DNA of 64,000 bases from Rhabdophis nuchalis (Eukaryota; Chordata; Lepidosauria; Squamata; Natricidae): positions 65,483,850 through 65,547,849 of the forward strand of contig CM077645.1 in assembly GCA_039707465.1 (NCBI GenBank), given 5' to 3'. The notes under the pieces are model-generated. The model did not search any database and was not told the origin of the DNA. It saw nothing but the letters and a program-made list of their open reading frames with translations. Positions 38,001 to 50,000 of the stretch are shown piece after piece. Numbering within the stretch: position 1 is the first letter of the stretch; each line of letters starts with the position of its first letter. The position numbers and the translations under genes were made by a program.

Positions 38001-41000
38001 TACATTTATTCTATTCTATCATTTATTTAAAAAAAACCAAATATGCTGTGTGATTATTTCAAAGTGATTATTGTGTGTGATTATTTAAAAAACTTGTGTT
38101 CATCTCCATTTCTTGATTGTATTAATTGCTTCTAATATTACTTTCAGAAGCTTTAAAATTAACACAACAAAAAAATCCAGTATACCACCACTTGCACTTC
38201 CATGAACAAATTCATCCCCAAATGCTTTATGACAACCCATGTTTTTCAAGTTCTCCAAAAAGGTATCCAGAGAATCAGTGAAAAATAAAATAGGAAAAAA
38301 AGATAAATATGATAGTAACTTAAACGTGTTGCCATAATTTCAGTAGCTGGACTTACCCCACATTCTGCTACATCTCTGTATTTTCCAAAATGCATAACCT
38401 ATTAAACAACATAAAATTACTACTGTATTCTATACAACTTCTTACCATTTTCTTTTGGAGGAGATGTGGGTATTTTGTAAATTTTTATTGTTACTTCTTC
38501 ATAATTATCTTTTCTATGAACGTAGTGGTTCTATTCTCTGCCAAGCGCAATATAGTCTTTTAATGATTTATAATATTTTATTGGTTCCAGTCAATACATT
38601 TGTTCCACTCCAATATACATGAACAGAATGGCTAAGGAACTATTATCAGATGTGGATTGTTGATATTTCACTTAAGAATACACGTAGAAAAACCTTAAGA
38701 TTTCCTTTATTTCATGTGACACTCTTACAAGAGAGGCACTGGCTGTTCCTACAAAAGTTCTATGTCACATGGAATAAAAAGGAAATGATGGACCTAGCAA
38801 AGATGGACAACCTTGTGGTGGGCAAGGGCAAACTTGACTCAGGAAGGAAGACAAGGTCACAAAGTGGGTAAGGCCACAACACAAATATGGTAGTCCTGGA
38901 ATTGTTTTGATAAAGGTTTGATGATTTGGTTTTGATGTTGTTTCTATTTTATACTACAAGGTTGTTTTTTTAATCACTCAAGCAACAATTTATGAAAAAT
39001 TGCTCTAAATTTTCAACAATCATAGCAAAAGGAACAAGGGCCACAAAAGGAATAAAATGGCTGGGTATGAATATAGGAATCAGGACTATAGTGAAGAAAT
39101 TAACTTACACGTGATTTAGTAACCGTATCAACAGTTTCATAAACATTCATATAAAATTCAGGATCAAACATATCTTGAACCATACAGCGAAATTTTATTA
39201 AGCTATTTGGCTTCAGATAATGTAAAGGAACATCATTCAATGATGGTACCTGTAAAACAAAATTCAATAATTATCAGCTTCATGAGGAAGCAGAATTTTA
39301 TACCTTTATTTTCAATGATTATTAATCTAATTATATTTTAATCTAAGTAAGTTTGAAGATCTAATAACTACACAGAAAGGCTGACAGAATTTACACTGAT
39401 TTTATTAAAAAATTCTTAGTAAATCACTGAACTAAATATGATTTAATTCAGTTATGCATATTTGAGATTTAGTCAATTAACTAAATGTACTTTATAGATA
39501 TGGACCTATAAAATGTTTAACAAGAAATTAAAAAATGGACTAATCAAGAAAACTATTTTTCAAACAACTGGTCAATTACTGAAATAAAATGACTGACTAA
39601 ATGATTATAAACATGCCATACAATTTCTAATGAGCCAGAATTCAATTTTCTGAATGTGTGGGTTTAATTTGTTCATCTCTTGGGATCAGGAATGAATTAC
39701 TAAAAAAATGTATTGTAAATGTTTGTGTATTTCTTTTATCTTTGGTAATGCATCTTTTTCCTTATTCAAACAAAAATATCATTTCATCATAAAATATGAC
39801 TATGTATTCTATAATCAAATATGTGTTGTCTTTGGGTTACAGAAATTATGAAAAAAACGCTAATGAAATTATCACACTACCATATACTCTTGAATGTGCA
39901 GGAAATTTACTCAGAGTCTAAAATTTAAAGATTATACATTTAGAGGTCTTATATCCAATTCCAATTCCAATAGCAATTTCCTGTTTTATTTCTGTACTGA
40001 TATACTTAATTATAAACTCAATTTTTTTTATAATCCCTTTTAGCTCTACAGCATGCTTAAAGTTATTCAATGCCATCCTATCCAAGTTGCCTAAAGATTT
40101 TGAAATGCAACATTAAATAATTTAAAATTTGATAAGTAAATATATCCTTACCCAGTTAGTTGCATTATTTTCTTTTAATTTCTCTTTGAAGTACTCTGTT
40201 ACTTTTCTTTCGCATTCAGGATTTAGACTATTCTGAGCTAAACAAGACAAAAGATCAAGTCACACTATTTTAGCTTGTAAAAAGCATAGATTGTAAATGT
40301 AAAATGTAGTACAGTACATTTAAAATGGTACCTTGCTAATACAGTATTTATTATTCAGTAATTAACAAATAGCATTTTAGGTTTTAAATACAGACACGCA
40401 CACACATTATGGTAATTAGGTTTACTGAACCTCAAAGAAATAACAGTAATCTAGGATTGGAAGTCAAAACCAAATCTAGTTATGAGTTCCAACAGCCAAT
40501 CATAGTTGTCAGACAGTTCAAAGGTCAGGATTGCACAGACAGGAGCTGGATAACAGACAGGTGCTTGCAAGGAGGGATCATGGGTCAGGGTGCTCCTTAA
40601 ATCAAACGGCAGTGAGCTGTAACTAATTAAGAAATTTACTCCCTTGCTTGGCAAGGCGCCTCAAAGAACATCTCTGTTCTATTCCCTTTTCTATTCGCCT
40701 ATGCCAGGGGTTGGGTGGCCTTTTCATCTAATTGCTCCCGTTGTCCAGGTAATCCTTGTTTTTTGATCAGCTTCATGCGATACTTAGCTAGGGGACTCCT
40801 GAGGCTGACATTCCACAAGTTCAGCTGAAACAGTTTCTTCAGAATCAGATTCAGATTCAAAACCCTGGGCTCTAACAGTGAGGAACCCTTACTTAAAGCA
40901 TTAAAGCAGGCATATTTTTAGAAGGCTAAAAGTGGAGCCGATGACTGCAGCAGAATGAAGAGCTGGCTTTTCATAATCCTCCAGATCAGAAGACGACTGG

Positions 41001-44000
41001 AGATTGCCCACAAGTGCTCTATACAATTTCTCCTTACAAGGCAACTAAATGACAATGGTTTGTGGCAGGTTTAAAGTTCTGGGAGATGATGGTATAGCCA
41101 TTTTTTTCAAATTATCAAAGACCAAGAGAGTTATTTAATGCTCAGTGAAAGAGAATTGAAATACAGTTTAAGGACACCAGTTGTTTTTTTAAAAAAATAA
41201 ACAGCAAAAGAGTCATTAAAACTTTGATTTTGGAAAATTACAAACAGAATAAAGTCTATATTAATTTCATTTTGGAATTAATTATAAGAATTCTTCTTGT
41301 GGGAAAACACTTAAAAAAAAGAACATGCCAGGATTAGACTTTGAAGGATGGACACTAGAAAGAACCATAAGAATTAAAGATTACAATTAAAAACGTATAC
41401 TTAAATTTGACTCACTAATAAGAATGAAGCAAAATATTTTAACATTGAACAATCTGAAGATATTTTTGAACAATGGATCCAGAAGCTAATTTTAAGAGTG
41501 CCTCCTTCTATAGTTGTGTTTAAAATATTTTATGGGAAAAAATTGTGAGAACATTGAGATTGATCTGAAAATGTACTTAAAATGACAGACTACAAGAATT
41601 ATGGGAAAAAATGCAATACTAGACACACAAAAGAAACTGGCCAATGCCTTAATAATTAAAAGGGATATATAAACAATAAACCAAGAGTGTTACCTGGATA
41701 ATTTTCCTACATTGGATTTACAAAAGAGATTTGTTAAAATTTTGAAGAATGTTAACAAATTCTAATTTTAACAAATTGAAGAAGAAAGGACAAAGAAAAA
41801 ATGAAAAGAAATGAAGTTCTAGATCACAATTTGAATAGATTAAAGATCAAGATTAGTAAAAGTAGAAGGAAGTAATATAATATTATTTGTAAAAAATCAC
41901 GGATCTTTACTTTTTAACAGATTACTACTTCCTTAGCAGCAATAGAAGTGTCAGGTTCTGTGCAGGATTAACAATGTCAGAAATCATGGCATAGATCCAC
42001 TACAATAAATCAGTCTTTCAGACATAATTACAATATAAGATTTGTTTCTTTTATATGCACTTTTGAGATTTAAAACTTTATAAATGAAAAAAAATTAAGT
42101 TAAACGTATTGCAGCTTGGTTCAGTGATTTCTGATCTCACGTTTCCATCTCAGTTGTGGGAGACACATGCCAATTATTTTCAGGGTATAGAGTCTTGATT
42201 CAATTGTCACTGAGTAAGTATGTATTATGTAAGTAGTAAGCATTCTGTGGCTGTTACATTCAGATAGGTAGTGTACGTAGAATGCCTTTGTATCTATTCT
42301 TTACAATCTTAGTTTTAGCATTTTAAATATGAGCCAGGAAGATGCAGCAGCAGCCAAAAAAGCCAATGCAATTCTAGGTTGCATAAGCAGACCGATTGAA
42401 TCAAGATCATGTGAAGTATTAGTACCACTTTATAAAACCTTAGTAAGACCACACTTGGAAACATGCATCCAGTTTTGGTTGCCACGTTATAAAAAAGTTG
42501 TTGAGATTCTAGAAAGAGTGCAGAGAAGAACAATAAAGATGGAGCCTGGAGACGAAAACTTACAAAGAACAGTTGCAGGAATTGGGTATGGCTATTCTAG
42601 TGAAAAGAAAGGTTAGGTTTGACATGATAGCAGTGTTACAATATTTGTGGTGCTACCACAAAGAAGATGGGGTCAATGGAAGGAAACTAATCAAGAACAG
42701 AAGCAACCGACTTCCGGTTCCGGCTCCAGCGGCGACGGGCGAGCCTAGGGTTCGTCCGCCGCTTTGTTTCTTTTCCTGCCCCCCCACGGGGGCGAGACGC
42801 CCCGTTTTTGGGGGTCTCCCGTAAAGCCGGCTTGCCTGGGTCGCCCTCCACCCGCGGTAGCGGGGAAGCGACCCTTGTCTTCGGCTTAGGTGGAGGAAGA
42901 CATGCTGCGGGGGGTTTCCCCTTCGCCAACGGTGGACGGCATCGCTTCGTGAATATGGAGAGAGCTGGCCGTCTGAGTCGGAAGGCTTCCCGGGGCTTCG
43001 GCTGCGAGGGGGAAAGTGAGTGATTTTAAACATTTTTTTTTTTTGCTGTCAGCCTGGGCTGAAAGAACTTAGAGGGGGGTGTTTGCTTGTTAAACCCCCC
43101 CTCGAACTTAAAGCGGCACTTGAAAATGGCTCCTCGTTGCGAGGAAGCGGATATCTTTAATCCGGACTGTTTGAAACAAGGGAAAGATATCTGCGATTTG
43201 TCTTGCAACAAAGTATCTAGGTCTGGCTGATTTGAAACAATTTTTTTTTACCACTCTCTCCTTCTGGCTCTGAGTCTGGGCGGTGGAAGATGGCTTCTCT
43301 TTGTCTCTGAATGACTATTTTACTTATGGAAAATTTCCAGCATCGCTTTGTGATTTGGACTTCCTCTTGTTATTAAAGAAGAATTTTTTTGGATTATGTG
43401 ATTTCTTTTCTGGAGTGCCTTCGCTATTATAATTATTGATCTGGAAAACTGTTTCTCTTTTGGTTCCTGAACTTTTTACAATCCTGATTTGAACTTCCAG
43501 CTCCTGATTTGCCTCAACGGCCCCACCCAAAAAACGCCATTTTAGTGGCATTGACTTTAACAGCTAATCATGGCACAAAAATCAGAACTGGCAGGCTTAG
43601 AACTAAGGATGGCTTCTCTTGAATCAGTTATACAAACTTTGGTGCAAGAAATCAAGGCCCAGAGAGAAGAAAACATCAACTTTAAGAAGGAGCTACTGGA
43701 CACACGGAAACAAGTGCTGGAGAACACACAGAAGAATGAAGAGTTGGAAGGGGGGCTGGCTGGGGCTAAGGGAGAGATTAAAAATGTTACTAATGAGGTT
43801 GTAGAAATAAATGGGCATGTGTCTAGGATTGATATGGAAAGGATGACATATTTTTTGAGATTTCAGAACGTTTCTGAGGAATCTGGTGAATGTCTCCCTG
43901 AACTCATGAGCACAATTATAGCAGATTATTTACATAAACCTAAGGATGAGATCAGAGGGGACATTGACCTAGTCTACAGAATAAACTCTGCATATGCCAG

Positions 44001-47000
44001 GATAAATGAAGTACCCAGAGAGATACATGTTAAATTTGTTAGAAGGTCAACCAGAGAGGAAATCTTGAAGGTGCAAAGAGGCGGACCGTTAATTTACCAA
44101 CAAAAGGAGGTTGCCATCTTGAAGCAGATCCCAAGAAAGATTAGAGAAGCGAGAAGGAAATTTTCCTTCTTGTCTAAAAAATTGTTTGATCACGGGATCT
44201 GGTTCAAGTGGATGATGCCCGAAGGGATGCTGGTGTTCTGGGAAGGAGGAAGAGTGAGGATTAAAACAGTTGCTGAGGCGGAAGCCTTTCTTAAAAAACA
44301 TTCCTCTGTCCTGGGGGAAGATCCAGGGAGGGCAGGGGGGGCCACGGCCCTGCCCGCTGGGGGCCTGGAAGGAGGGATAGAAGACATAATTGCCAAGAGA
44401 CTTAGATCTAAAAAATAACTTTGCTTTGATTTTTTGAGTAATATTGTATAACATGTGTATCTGGATTTTTGCAAATGACTGACAGCATAGAATTGAGAAC
44501 TTAGAAATATGTACTTGTTTTCACTTTGTAGTATTATGAAAAATGTTTTTTGTTAATGATTTATTATGAAGCTCCGGAAGGGCCGACGACTTCGACGCGA
44601 AAGCTCTCAAAATTTCTTTGTATCTCTTACCCTACCCTATTGAAAAACTGTAAAACCAATAAAACTTTTTCAATATAAAAAAAAAAAGAACAGAAGCAAC
44701 CAAGAACCAAGGAGAAATTTCCTAACAATGAGAACAATTAACTAGTGGAATGATTTGTCTTCAGACGTTGTGGATGGATGTTCCATCACTGAGGCTTTTA
44801 AGAAGTCTGGACAGCTACTTGCCTGAAATGTAATAGATCTCCTGCTTGAGCAGGGGGTTGGATTAGATGATGCCTTCCAACTCTGTTATTTTGTCAGTGT
44901 GAAGTGGCTGAGAGTCAGAGCAGTTACAAATCAGGTTTCTTGTACCAGTATATATCAAGCTTGCACAAAACATTTATGAAATTGTTATCTTTGTAGTCTG
45001 AAGATCACCCAGCCAGATTCTAGCTACTTTCCCATATCAGTCCTCTGTGAGGCACATATAGCAGATCTTTGAGGATCCTATGGTAGTGTGTGTGTATATA
45101 TATAAAAACTCATAAAACACACACACACACAAATATATATGTGTGTGTGTGTTAGTTTTATGAGCTGATCAATAAATTAAATTAGAGAGAGACCAGGATA
45201 GATCTATTTCGAGCTTATTAGCTCTCATCAGCTGGCCATACCCTTTACTGGGATTCTAACCGGGGCTGTGTTGCATGCCAGGCAAGGAGCCTAGCACTTA
45301 AGCCAAGCCGGTTCCCCTTATTGCATCAGCTGAGACAGGGTATATTAGTATAGGTAATTGTTTCATAACAACCTGTTATTAGGCCCCAATTAAGGGAGGA
45401 GACATACTGTTTCCTTTCCTGGAAACATATATATATACATATATATATACACATACACACACACACATATACACACACTTAAATTTGAAGAAAGGACTAT
45501 GACTCTTGGGGATCTCTCTGGTAGAGTAATCCTCTTGGGATATACTGGGATACTTCTGGCATTATAATATGGAACTTGTATTTTTAATGAAGATTTTAAA
45601 TGTAAAGGCTTTCTCTCCTGTTTTATAGTTGACAGATTCATTCAGATTTGTGGATGATAATTGTTTACATGGTGGATTGTTTTAAGAAGAATCAGGACGT
45701 CTTATTTTTGCTGGAAACAATCTTAGATATAAGTTTGAAAAGTGGACTGATAACTTTCTTCAAATGTATTTCAAGTTTAAGTTCTCAACAGAAAATAAGC
45801 TTTCACAGTTTTGAAGAATTCAACAACAGTATCGAGCAGCTGAATTTACTGGTCAGCAAAACAATCTATTTCATTAGTTGCTTAATAAAATAAAAATCCT
45901 TAACAGTACATGGCTGTTAGTATGTAAATTATTATACATTATTAATATATAGTATGTATACAGCGATTCTATTTCACTATATTTTTATGAAAAGTTATTT
46001 TTAAAATCACAATCTCCAACTTATTGAGCACAGAAGATACCATTTTCTAGTACAAACTGCTGCTGGGTATTATTAATCCACCTTTTTGTTATAACATTGA
46101 TGGGGCTACTTAATTATTCCACTACTACACTTTTAATCACAGTTCGGTCACAGTATTTCAGATATACTATTGTGACCACAAATAATCATAATATAAAAAG
46201 CTACCATAACTTTATTAGCTCATGGGAAAAAATGTAAATTACATAATTGGGAAGTAGCTTTATTAGAACTACCCAAAGGGACGAATTTATCTCCCTACAT
46301 TACACAGATTGTTATGTTTATATATTGTGTTTATATATATTACAATAGCAAATGACATGGCAACCAAGATTAAAACACATTTACTTCCAATCTTAGTGAT
46401 TTTTTTCTAGTATTTTATCCTTAGAAATACAATTGAGTTGAGAGAAGATACCATATTTTTCGGAGTATAAGACGCACCCAGGTTTTGAAGAGGCAAATTA
46501 AAAAAAAAAAGTAAGTAGGTAGATAGAGGGATAGAGAGGGAGAGAAAGAGAGAGAAACACAGTAGGTAGGTAGGGAGAGAGAGTGAGTAGTTAGGTACGT
46601 AGGTAAAGGGAGAGAGAGAAATACATCTATCTAGAGGTAGATAGGTAGGGAGTGTAGATAGGTACCTAGGTAGAGGGATAGAGAAAAATAAGAGAGCGAA
46701 ATACAGTAGGTAGGGAGAGAGAGATAAGGTAAATAGGTATATAGGTATATAGAGGGGGTGAGAGAGAGAAATACAGTAGGTAGATAGGTAGATGTTTCCA
46801 GGTGTATTTACCCATATGCTGGAGAAGGAAATTGCTGTCGCACCTAAAACGACACAGCACAGCACATGACCAATGTAATTCTCATTAATCCCTCTAACTC
46901 AGGAGTTCCCAAATTTGGCAACTTTAAGACTTGTGGGCTTCCGGTTCCGGCTCCAGCGGCGACGGGCGAGCCTGGGGCTCGCTCGCCGCTTTGTTGCCTT

Positions 47001-50000
47001 TTCTGCCCCCCCACGGGGGGAGACATCCGGTTACCGGAGGTCTCCCGTAGGGTCGGCTCGGAGGAGACGTTTCTCCTCACGGCGGTGGGGAGAGCGATCC
47101 CCTCCGCGACCTAGGTGAGGAGGAACATGCTGCGGGGGGTTCTCCCTTCGCCAACGGCTGTCAGCGCCATTCACAGCAATGTAGAGGGCTGAACGGAAGA
47201 GATCGGAAGGTTTGCCGAGGCTTCAGCTGCGAGGGAGAGTGAGTTTTAAAAAGACTTTTTTTTTTCCTTGCTGCCAGCCGGGCTGAATGGACTGGGAGGG
47301 GGGTGTTTGTTTCCAAAACCCCCCCCTCGGACTTAAGCGGCACTTGAAAATGGCTTCTCTGGCAGAGAAAGCGGAAATCTTAAATCCGGACGGTCTCTAA
47401 CAAGGGAAAGTGGTATGCGGCTACTTGCAACATTGTGTCTAGGTCTGGCTGGTTAAAAAAAAAAAATTTCTTTTTCTACTCTCTCCTCTGGGCTCTGAGA
47501 TGGGCGGTGGAAAGTGGCTTTTCTTTGTCCCTGCCTGACTATTTTAACTATGGAAAATTCCCAGCGTCTCTTTACAAGTGGGACTCTCTCTGGATATTAA
47601 TGAAGAATTTTTTTTTCTTGTTGGATTTGTGATTCCTTTCTGGATTACCTTCGTTATTATAACTATTGAGCTGGAAAATTGTCTCTCTCTTGGTTCCTGA
47701 ATTTTACAACGTTTCAACCTTGATCTGAACTTTTGGCTCCCGGTTAGTCTCACCAACCCCACCCTGAAAACGCTATTTTGGCTGGCATTGACTTTAACAG
47801 TTAATCATGGATCAAGAAACAGCACTGGCAAGTTTAGAACAACGGATGGCTTCTCTTGAAACTGTTATACAAACTTTGGTAAACGAAATTCAGGCCCAGA
47901 GGGCTGAAAACATCAATTTCAAGAAGGAGCTATTGGATACAAGGAAGCAGGTGCTGGAAAACACACAGAAGACTGAAGAATTGGAAGGGGGGTTGGTGGG
48001 GGTTAAGGGAGAGATTAAAAATGTTACTAAAGAGGTTGGGGAAATAGATGGGCATGTGTCTAGGATTGATATGGAAAGAATGACATATTTTTTGAGATTT
48101 CAGAACGTTCTTGAGGAATCTGGTGAATGCCTTCCTGATCTCATGAGTACAATTTTAGCAGACTATTTACAAAAACCTAAAGATGAGATCAGGGGGGACA
48201 TTGACCTAGCTTATAGAATTAACTCAGCATATGCCAGGATAAATGAAGTGCCTAGAGAGATACATGTGAAATTTGTTAGAAGGTCAACCAGAGAGGAAAT
48301 CCTGAGGGCGCAGAGAGAGAACCCTTTAATTTACCAACACAAAAAGGTCACTATCTTGAAGCAGATTCCTAGAAAAATTCGAGAAGCAAGGAGGAAACTT
48401 TCCTTCTTGTCTAAAACATTGTTTGATCATGGGATTTGGTTCAAGTGGGTGACACCCGAAGGGATGCTGGTGTTCTGGGAAGGAGGAAGAGTGAGGATTA
48501 AAACAGTTGCTGAGGCGGAAGCCTTTCTTAAAAAACATTCCTCTGCCCTGGTGGAAGATCCAGGGGGGACGGAGGGGGCCACGGCCCCGCCCGCTGGGGG
48601 CCAGGGAGGAGAAAAAGAAGATACAATAGCCAAAAGACTTAGATCGAAAAAATAACTTTGCCTTGATTTTTCTGAACAATTCTGCATAATATCTGTATCT
48701 GGATTTTTTGTAAATGTCTGACAGCATGGAACTGAGAATTTAGGTATATGTACTTGCTTTTACCTTGTAGTGTTATGAAAAATGTTTTTTTTTGTTATCT
48801 TTTTATTGTGTATTTTGAGGTCTCGGAAGGGCCGACGACTCTGACGTGAATGCTCTCAAAATTTCTTTGTATCCCTTACCCTATCCTATAGAAAAATGTA
48901 AAACCAATAAAACTTTTTCAATACAAAAAAAAAAAAAAAAAAAAGACTTGTGGATTTCACTTCCCAGAATTCTCCAGTCAGCTATGTCCACAAGCTGTGC
49001 TGGCTGGAGAATTCTGGAAGTTGAAGTCCACAAGTCTTAAAGATGCCAAGTAACTAAACAGCCTTGCGAAAGGAAAAAAAAAAGTTTTTTGCACTCTGCA
49101 AACCTCCCCAAAAGAGCCCGTTTTTCAAGAAAACAGGCCCCTTTCCCCCCCCAATAAAAGGCATGGATAGCCTTGGGGGGGGGGGGCTTGCAGAGTGCTC
49201 CTGGGGTCTGTGTCAGGGATCCATTTTTATGCCAAAAAAATAGCATGCATAGCCTTATAGAGGCGTATAGAGAGCTGCTGGGGGCAAAAAATGGCCCATT
49301 ATAGGCTCATTTCTGTCCTCCCCAGCCCCCGGGAGCTCTCTGCAAAGCTTCTATAAGGCTATGCACAGCCATTTTGATGAAGCGGGTGGAGTTTCGGGAG
49401 GCAACAAAATGCTGTATTCGATGTATCAGACGCACCCAGATTTTCAGCCTCTTTTTAGAGGAAAAAAGGTGTCTTATACTCTGAAAAATACGGTAAGTGC
49501 CCAAGAGCCACTTGCAAAAGTTATTATGAACCTGATTCCTAGTCAATCTCATTCCAATATTTTCCTTTCCAATATCTAAATGTTTTATATTATATACACA
49601 ATTTAATTACATTCCCTTTAAAATAGTATAAGATTGCAATTCTTACAATGGAATGGATTTCTTATATGGACAGTCATCTTCCTTGAAAAGAAAAGTGAAT
49701 TCATTCCCCATTGATCCCATTTAGATTTCTCAGTATTTAGGCTGGCACATTAAACATTCCCATTCCCCAAGTTTTTCCTTGTGAGGTAGATTGAGAGAGG
49801 CCCAGTAAACATCTATGGTTGAAAGTAGACTTCCTAATTCAACATCTTCACCTTCAATGTTCACTTACATTACACTATCTCTTCCATGTCACGAAGTATC
49901 ACTTCTTCTGTCCAATAATTGATCTTTGTTGTAGGAATTTTCAAGCGGCTGGTTTTTAATTAAAGAATATCATCTGGTGGGCCTCAGGCAAAACACCTAC

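Larger units (their letters stand above)
42325..44905 (+). repeat. CR1 LINE fragment split by the insertion at 42709-44685
   Basis: The left part (42325-42708) encodes [20 protein letters not shown] and [20 protein letters not shown], the C-terminal region of CR1 reverse transcriptase. The right part (44702-44905) contains the CR1 3' motif GGGTTGGATTAGATGATGCC followed by TTCCAACTCTG. Together they form one 5'-truncated CR1 copy. Confidence 0.8.
46900..49050. mobile_element. Palindromic hAT MITE, copy 4, split by the L1-type element
   Basis: The left piece (46900-46936) is CAGGAGTTCCCAAATTTGGC followed by AACTTTAAGACTTGTGG. The right piece (48943-49050) continues from GACTTGTGG through CAGAATTCTCC...GGAGAATTCTGG to TTAAAGATGCCAAG. 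The outer right end is missing; TAACT, which follows, matches the end of the left flank CTCTAACT, suggesting a deletion of the terminal repeat. Confidence 0.8.
46451..49493. mobile_element. TA-flanked DNA element with GTATAAGAC ends, host to nested insertions
   Basis: The left end CCATATTTTTCGGAGTATAA and right end TTATACTCTGAAAAATACGG are inverted repeats with TA on both outer sides. Inside lie a degenerate AGGT/GAGA array (46507-46800), a palindromic hAT MITE and the ORF1-only L1 element. Without the insertions it would be about 0.9 kb. No transposase is seen. Confidence 0.7.

Noticed and set aside
42653..43033. A 126-codon minus-strand frame in the leader of the first ORF1-only element
   Set aside because: It lies antisense in the CpG-rich leader, and a related frame in the second copy (46844-47080) is short and not equivalent, so there is no sign of conservation.
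44419..44685. Possible start of an L1 ORF2 after ORF1
   Set aside because: The region is only 267 bp, full of stops, and ends in AATAAA and poly(A). The second copy is the same.
46407..46865. A 152-codon minus-strand frame rich in Tyr, Leu and Ser
   Set aside because: It is a translation of the degenerate AGGT/GAGA simple repeat.
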